In this document: piece after piece, positions 53,380 to 57,898 of the stretch | Position numbering within the stretch: the first letter of the stretch is position 1 | How the letters are laid out: each line of letters opens with the position of its first letter | Assembly (NCBI RefSeq): GCF_010998615.1 | Contig: NZ_JAAEAH010000062.1 | Location: forward strand, 1 to 57,898 | DNA length: 57,898 nt | Source: Myxococcus sp. CA023 | Lineage (GTDB): Bacteria; Myxococcota; Myxococcia; Myxococcales; Myxococcaceae | Direction of reading: 5' to 3' | Translations under genes and position numbers: made by a program | The notes under the pieces: model-generated | The model's database searches: none | What the model was told of the DNA's origin: nothing | What the model saw: the letters and a program-made list of their open reading frames with translations, nothing else

Positions 53380-53409
53380 CGGATCCAAAAGCGTGACGTG
53401 ACGGATCCA
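53380..53409. promoter_or_regulatory. Direct repeat CGGATCCA in the pspA/kinase divergent region
   Basis: CGGATCCA occurs at 53380-53387 and 53402-53409, 22 bp start to start (about two helical turns). It lies 123-153 nt upstream of pspA and 108-138 nt upstream of the kinase gene. The position fits a shared regulator site. No sigma-54 motif was found for pspA; the rest of 53257-53517 has no gene. Confidence 0.35.
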
Positions 53410-53517
53410 CGTCGGAAAATGGAGCCCGCCCGCGCTATGCCCGCCCGTCCGTCCGCTTCCGCACGATAGGCGGCAGGGCTTGCAAGCAACAAAGGAAGCA
53501 GGGAAAACCCAGACCTC

Positions 53518-54885
53518 GTGACGTCTCCACCTCCCGTGCCCGGCCCGCTCGAAGAGACGATGTCCCGGGCCATGGACGCCCAGCGGAGGAGCGTCGTCGG
53601 GGCGGGCGCGGCGGTGCGCCTCGTCGGCGCGGCCCTGTTCCTGGCCATCAGCACCACGCTGTGGCTGGCCGGAGGCCGGGACTGGGGGGTGTACCCACCG
53701 GCGTTGGGGCTCTACGCCTCGGTCGCCGGCGTGCTGTTCATGCTCCGCCAGCGGCGCGTGGCCCGGGGCCTGGGCGCGGTGCAGTCCCTGGTGGACGTGG
53801 GGCTCGTGTATTGGATTCAGTCCACGACCCTGCCCGTCTCGCCCTTTCCAGCGGGTGTGGCGGGCTTCAGCCTGGGCCTGTTCGCGCTCGTCGTCGCCCT
53901 GAGCGGACTGGGCATGCAAGGCACCGTCGTCTACGGCACCGCGCTGTTGTCCGCCGTGGCCCAGGCGACGCTCATGCGGCAGGCGGACGTGGGCTGGGGC
54001 GCGGTGGCCATCGCCGTGGTGGCGCTGGTGCTGGTGGCCGTGGTGAGCCACTACGGCACCGGGCGGCTGCGCAACCTGGCGGTGACGCTCTCCCGCCTGG
54101 AAGTGGACCGGGCGCTGGAGGCCCGCCGCTTCCAGGAAGTGGAGGAGGCGCGCCGCACGATTGAGCGCATGCTGGCGGACGCCCAGGCACAGAACGCCGA
54201 ACTGCAGCGGCTGCAACGGGACAAGGAACAGCTGACCGAGTTCCTGGTCCACGACCTGCGCTCGCCCCTGTCGGCGCTGACGCTGTCCTTGTCGTGGATG
54301 GAGCAGGAGGTGCCCCAGCAGGGCATCCTCGGCGAGTCCGTCCGCACAGGGCTGGCCGTCACCGCGCGGTTGGACCGGATGATTTCCGACCTCATGGACG
54401 TGCCCCGTCTGGAGGAAGGCCGGCTGGAGCCGCAGCGGGCCACCTTCCCCGCCACGCGCATCGTGGAAGACGTGCGCCGCTCCCTGGAGAGCGTGGCCCG
54501 CGCGCGCAAGCTCACCCTGGATGCGGAGGTCCCCGTCCAACTGGAGCTGGAGGGCGACGCCGACCTGCTGGTCCGCGTCCTGGAGAACCTCACCACCAAT
54601 GCCCTGCGCTACGCCCCGTCGGGCGGGAGGGTGCGCCTGGAAGCCGGCGCGGATGTGGACGGCCGCTGGCTCGCGGTGCGCAACGACGGCCCGCCCATCC
54701 CCGAAGAGGCGCGCGGGCGCATCTTCGACAAGTACGAGCAGGCCGACGCGGAGCGGGACAGCCGCCGTGGCTACGGCCTGGGGCTCTACTTCTGCCGGCT
54801 CGCCGCGGAGGCCCACGGCGGGCGGTTGGCGGTGGAGGACGCGCCCGGCTGGTCCACGTCCTTCGTGCTGCGGCTGCCGGCCTGA
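53518..54885 (+). CDS. Membrane sensor histidine kinase
   Basis: A 455-residue histidine kinase. About six membrane helices fill residues 28-175 (LVGAALFLAISTTLWLAGG through GAVAIAVVALVLVAVVSHYG). A coiled linker follows, then the H-box FLVHDLRSPLSAL with His245. The catalytic domain has ENLTTNALRYAP, GRIFDKYEQAD and GYGLGLYFC (N, F and G boxes). No receiver domain is present and no cognate response regulator is adjacent; its target may be an orphan receiver. GTG 53518 is used. It is divergent from pspA, so it may sense membrane stress. Confidence 0.9.
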   Translation: MTSPPPVPGPLEETMSRAMDAQRRSVVGAGAAVRLVGAALFLAISTTLWLAGGRDWGVYPPALGLYASVAGVLFMLRQRRVARGLGAVQSLVDVGLVYWIQSTTLPVSPFPAGVAGFSLGLFALVVALSGLGMQGTVVYGTALLSAVAQATLMRQADVGWGAVAIAVVALVLVAVVSHYGTGRLRNLAVTLSRLEVDRALEARRFQEVEEARRTIERMLADAQAQNAELQRLQRDKEQLTEFLVHDLRSPLSALTLSLSWMEQEVPQQGILGESVRTGLAVTARLDRMISDLMDVPRLEEGRLEPQRATFPATRIVEDVRRSLESVARARKLTLDAEVPVQLELEGDADLLVRVLENLTTNALRYAPSGGRVRLEAGADVDGRWLAVRNDGPPIPEEARGRIFDKYEQADAERDSRRGYGLGLYFCRLAAEAHGGRLAVEDAPGWSTSFVLRLPA

Positions 54886-54888
54886 GCC

Positions 54889-56235
54889 TCAGCCGCTGCG
54901 CGCCTTCTTCTGGCGGCGCTTGAGGATGCGCGCCACCTGCGCGTTCGCGTTCGCCAGGACGGAGGGCGCATCCAACGTGGTGAGCACTCCATCGCGCAGC
55001 ACCGGCTGGCCGTCGATGAAGACATGCGCCACGTCGCTGCCCCGCGCGGAGTGCACCAGCGGCACCAGCACGTCCTCGGGCGTGGGGCCCGCGTGCAGGC
55101 CGCTGACGTCCACCACGGTGATGTCGGCGCGCTTGCCGGGCTCCAGCGAGCCCACCTCGTCCTCCAGGCCCAGCGCCCGGGCGCCGTGCAGCGTGGCCAT
55201 CTCCAGCACGCGCATGGGCGTCATCGCGCACGGCCCCACGCGCGGGTTGTGCATCACCGCGGCGAGCTTCATCTCGTAGAAGATGTCGAGCGTGTTGTTG
55301 CAGGGCGCGCCGTCCGCGCCCAGCGCCACCGCCACGCCGGCCTCCAGCAGCTCCGGCACCTTGGCGATGCCCGACGCCAGCTTGAGGTTGGAGCCGGGGC
55401 AGTGGCACACCACCGTGCGGGTGTCGCGCAGGATGTCCTGCTCCTCCTGGGACAGCCACACGCAGTGGGCCATCGTCACGTGCGGGCCGGACATCCCCAC
55501 CGTGTGGAAGAAGGCCACGTTGTCCTCGCCGCCGGTGTACTGGCGGACCGCGTCCGTCTCCTTCGCGTTCTCACTGGCGTGGGTGTGGATGCGCAGCCCG
55601 TGCTCCTTGGCCAGCCGCGCCACCTCGCGCAGCAGCTCCGGGGTGCAGGACAGCACGAAGCGCGGGGCGAAGGCGTAGCGCAGCCGGCCGCCGTGCGTGC
55701 CGTGCCAGCGCTCCTTCAACGCCAGGCTCTCCCGCAACGACTCCTCGGTGCTTTCGCGCAGGCCCGCGGGGACGCCCGCGCCCGCGTCCATCATCGCCTT
55801 GCCGCCCACCAGCCGGAAGCCGGAGTCCCGCGCCGACTCGAAGACGGCGTCGTAGTGGTACACGCTGCCCATATCGAGCGCCGCCGTGGCGCCCGAGCGG
55901 ATGAGCTCCGCGAAGGTCAGGTCCGCCGAGGCCCGCATGGACGCGGCGTCGTGCGAGGCCTCGAAGGGCCAGATGCGCTCGCGGAGCCAGTCCAGCAACT
56001 CCAGCCCGTCCGCGCGGCCACGGAAGAGCGTCTGACAGGCGTGGAGGTGGCCGTGGATGAGGCCCGGCAGCACCACCTTTCCCGTCACGTCCACCACCCG
56101 CCGGGTGCCGCGAGGCTTGAGGCCCCGGCCCACCTTGGCGATGCGGCCATCCTGGACGAGGACGTCCGCATCCACGAGCACCTCACGCTCGCGGTTCATC
56201 GTTACAACCGTGCCACCAGTCAGGAGCAAATCCAC
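54889..56235 (-). CDS. Amidohydrolase (ATZ/TRZ/SsnA-type deaminase)
   Basis: A 448-residue metal-dependent amidohydrolase. It opens with VDLLLTGGTVVTMNRER and has the metal motif HGHLHACQT (His63, His65). The downstream HTHASENAKE, MAHCVWLSQEE and CPGSNLKLASGIA segments and the GADGAPCNN box are typical of the guanine deaminase/S-adenosylhomocysteine deaminase/chlorohydrolase group. GTG 56235 is the family-like start. It converges with the kinase gene (3 nt apart). The cytidine deaminase gene just upstream suggests nucleobase or nucleoside salvage. Confidence 0.88.
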   Translation of the reverse strand: MDLLLTGGTVVTMNREREVLVDADVLVQDGRIAKVGRGLKPRGTRRVVDVTGKVVLPGLIHGHLHACQTLFRGRADGLELLDWLRERIWPFEASHDAASMRASADLTFAELIRSGATAALDMGSVYHYDAVFESARDSGFRLVGGKAMMDAGAGVPAGLRESTEESLRESLALKERWHGTHGGRLRYAFAPRFVLSCTPELLREVARLAKEHGLRIHTHASENAKETDAVRQYTGGEDNVAFFHTVGMSGPHVTMAHCVWLSQEEQDILRDTRTVVCHCPGSNLKLASGIAKVPELLEAGVAVALGADGAPCNNTLDIFYEMKLAAVMHNPRVGPCAMTPMRVLEMATLHGARALGLEDEVGSLEPGKRADITVVDVSGLHAGPTPEDVLVPLVHSARGSDVAHVFIDGQPVLRDGVLTTLDAPSVLANANAQVARILKRRQKKARSG

Positions 56236-56255
56236 GGCGTGCTCAGGCTCTCTCG

Positions 56256-56660
56256 CTAGAAGAAGTCTTTGGTGAAGGCATGCGGCAGCAGCCCTCCCAG
56301 GGTGTAGCGCGCCTCTCCGCCCTTCGGCGTCCGGCTGCGCACGGGCAACTCCTGCCCGCCAAACTCGGCCATGACCTGCCGGCACATGCCGCACGGAGGA
56401 CAGGGCTCGGGGGTGTCCACGACGATGGCCACGGCCACCGGCTGGGTGTGCCCCTGGGCCACGCCGGCTGCGAAGGCATTGCGCTCCGCACAGACGGTGA
56501 GCCCGTAGGTGGCGTTCTCCACGTTGCAGCCGGCCACCACGGCGCCGTCCGCATAGAGGACGGCGGCCCCTACGGGGAACCGCGAATAGGGCACGTGGGC
56601 GCGCGCTCGCACGCGCGCGGCTTCCTCGAACAGGCGCTCCCAGGGAATCTCGTCCGCCAT
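56256..56660 (-). CDS. cdd: Cytidine deaminase
   Basis: A 134-residue cytidine deaminase with the zinc/catalytic motif CAERNA (57-62, catalytic Glu59) preceded by GCNVENATYGL, and the second metal motif PCPPCGMC (Cys87, Cys90). It deaminates cytidine and deoxycytidine to uridine forms. The length and order match tetrameric CDA. The start is ATG 56660. It lies 20 nt upstream of the amidohydrolase start, so the two form a nucleoside/nucleobase operon. Confidence 0.94.
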   Translation of the reverse strand: MADEIPWERLFEEAARVRARAHVPYSRFPVGAAVLYADGAVVAGCNVENATYGLTVCAERNAFAAGVAQGHTQPVAVAIVVDTPEPCPPCGMCRQVMAEFGGQELPVRSRTPKGGEARYTLGGLLPHAFTKDFF

Positions 56661-56694
56661 GACGCGCTCCTACACGAAGCCGGATTGTGGTCCG

Positions 56695-57060
56695 TTACGA
56701 GCGGGCCGTGCCGCTCTGCACATCATCCAGGTGGCGCGCGATGGCCAGCTCGGACTCCACCGGCAGGTCCACGAAGCGGACCCGCGCCGCCGGACCGTTG
56801 GCGCCCGGCGCGGCCTGGAGCACCTCGCCCTTCGCTTCCACCTCATCGGGAAGGATGGGCAGTCGGAAGCGCACTTCCACGCGCGTCCCCTGCTCCCAAC
56901 CAGAGCCCTGCCAGGCGCAGCCGCCCAGGGACAGGTCTCCCTCATGCTGCTCGAAGTCCCCCGAGCTGCCTTCCCGGCGCACCTTCAGGCGCATGGGGAC
57001 CCGGGGCGAATCCCGTCGGTCCTCGGCCTTGTCGCTCATCGAGTCGTTCCTCTCGGCCAT
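56695..57060 (-). CDS. PilZ domain protein
   Basis: A 121-residue PilZ protein with RRDSPRVPMRLKVRR (R-x-x-x-R type) and a GDLSLGGCAW segment (D-x-S-x-x-G). Later strands include RVEVRFRLPILPDEVEAKGEVL. This is a likely cyclic di-GMP binder; the target is unknown. ATG 57060 was chosen because GGGAGGT lies 7-8 nt upstream; earlier in-frame Met codons lack a site. It is on the same strand as cdd but separated by 34 nt. The 57106-57357 gap shows nothing I can name. Confidence 0.85.
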   Translation of the reverse strand: MAERNDSMSDKAEDRRDSPRVPMRLKVRREGSSGDFEQHEGDLSLGGCAWQGSGWEQGTRVEVRFRLPILPDEVEAKGEVLQAAPGANGPAARVRFVDLPVESELAIARHLDDVQSGTARS

Positions 57061-57357
57061 CGCCGTTACCTCCCTGCCGCTCATGCTCGCGCCACCGCCA
57101 GTCATTGAAAACCCACGTGGGTCCTGGCCCGCGAGCCCATACCGTAGACGCGTGCCGCCGTCTCGTCCGAGGCGACGTCCACCCCTCCGACAGCCCTCCC
57201 CGCCTTGTCACGACGCCCCGTCACCAGGCCATCATACGGGGGAACACCCTCGCGTGAGGCCGGGAAATTGGGGCCCCTACCGTTCCTGGTGGGGCCATTC
57301 GGCGGATTGCCCACGCCCTCCGCCCGGTGCTGGCCCCGGGAGACGTGGGGGTAGCGC

Positions 57358-57768
57358 TCAGGCTGGGACGCCCTGCTCCCGGGACGCCCACCAGTCCTCG
57401 CCGTAGCTGATGCAGAGCTGCTCGCCGGGGTGGATGTCCCGCAGCGCGTGGTAGCAGAAGACGTCTCGGGTCGCCTCGCGGTGATAGGACGTGTTGGGCT
57501 CGCGGGCGTGGTTGTAGATCATCCCATACCCCAGCACGAGCGCCACCCATTCCCCCTCCCGGGGCACCTCGTGCTCGGCCCACTGGAGCAGGAAGACGTA
57601 GTCCTGGAGCTGGGGGTTCTGCGAGAGGGCGCGCGGCAGTTTGAGGTAGTGGCATTCCTCGATGAGGTCGCCCGCCTTGATGAAGGCGTCCGTGAAGACG
57701 CCGTAGCCCCACTCGCACGGCCGGACCTTCACGCCCGGATGGATGTACAGCGCCGCGCCCTGGTTCAT
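57358..57768 (-). CDS. SET domain protein
   Basis: A 136-residue protein made of one SET domain: KVRPCEWGYGVFTDAFIKAGDLIEE (G-x-G-x-F/V start), GYGMIYNHAREPNT (in place of N-H-x-x-x-P-N) and GEQLCISYGEDWW (G-E-E-x-x-x-x-Y-G). These match the SET signature for lysine methyltransferases. Free-standing bacterial SET proteins are uncommon but known, and their substrates are mostly unidentified. The start is ATG 57768 with GCAGGGG upstream. The last 67 nt of the window hold nothing recognisable. Confidence 0.87.
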   Translation of the reverse strand: MNQGAALYIHPGVKVRPCEWGYGVFTDAFIKAGDLIEECHYLKLPRALSQNPQLQDYVFLLQWAEHEVPREGEWVALVLGYGMIYNHAREPNTSYHREATRDVFCYHALRDIHPGEQLCISYGEDWWASREQGVPA

Positions 57769-57898
57769 GGTCCCCTGCCCGCATGGCTCAGGGCTGAAGG
57801 ATGGCGCCTTCCCAGTGCGGGGTGAAGCCACAAGATGCCGCCGTGCTTATGGCGGAGGGGCGGGTCCGGACCACCTCTGTGCGGAGGTGCGTCAGGCC

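Noticed and set aside
57102..57314. Small minus-strand frame of 70 residues
   Set aside because: No ribosome site, no family resemblance and poor coding composition; the gap is more likely non-coding.

Overview
The window looks like chromosome of a myxobacterium (Myxococcus/Corallococcus type). This rests on very high GC with strongly GC-ending codons, many GTG and some TTG starts, FHA- and GAF-type sigma-54 activators, a PEGA-domain Ser/Thr kinase with the HRDISPQN catalytic loop, orphan receiver proteins, PilZ proteins, many lipoproteins and pilin-like proteins. No rRNA, tRNA, CRISPR array, insertion sequence or phage was seen. Genes are packed tightly, and many pairs overlap by the 4-nt ATGA/GTGA coupling. 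I worked by reading only, so family names are motif-level judgements.

Layout. 1-2447: the 5' part of an unknown gene, a PilZ protein, an orphan receiver, a zinc-ribbon protein and a small STAS-like protein. 2553-11091 (minus): a complete Bat-type operon running moxR - DUF58 - BatD-like - batA - batB - batC - batD - batE, that is an AAA+ chaperone with VWA and TPR envelope proteins. BatC carries a long Asp-Gly-Gly repeat. 11287-15725: an alpha/beta hydrolase, a DUF1761/YafY-type regulator pair with a strong palindrome upstream, a His-rich metal-binding protein, a thioredoxin whose ribosome site lies inside an inverted repeat, and a protein with two long internal repeats. 16174-21089: an FHA sigma-54 activator, ureidoglycolate lyase, two paralogous zinc-ribbon/pilin-like proteins, a lipoprotein with a metzincin-type HExxHxxGxxH motif, and a relic of allA.

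21225-30000: a three-gene membrane operon (DUF2157, DUF4401, GDYXLXYXLP), then a small Cys protein and a heme-oxygenase-like protein behind an AT-rich Fur-box-like palindrome. Next come a GAF sigma-54 activator with a hairpin leader, a methyltransferase and a ZIP metal transporter. 28813-33888 (minus): an envelope cluster with a COG3014-type TPR lipoprotein, LpoB, two exported proteins and an MscS channel. 34071-36013: a receiver gene overlapping a tetraheme cytochrome lipoprotein. 36165-40756: a LysM lytic transglycosylase, a YkuD L,D-transpeptidase and a DNA/RNA non-specific endonuclease, suggestive of wall remodelling or predation.

40904-57898: a gamma-glutamylcyclotransferase-like protein, a Ycf46/FtsH-like AAA ATPase, the PEGA kinase, a four-gene MacB/LolCDE-like ABC operon, and a PspA operon (PspA, a lone solute-binding protein and a coiled-coil protein) divergent from a histidine kinase. 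The window ends with an amidohydrolase plus cytidine deaminase, a second PilZ protein and a SET-domain protein. The best candidates for something new are the zinc-ribbon pilin pair with the adjacent metzincin-like lipoprotein, the PspA operon with an orphan solute-binding protein, the riboregulatory-looking hairpins (14618-14658, 15895-15960, 26840-26873), and the motif GTTGCCACC shared upstream of two regulatory genes.
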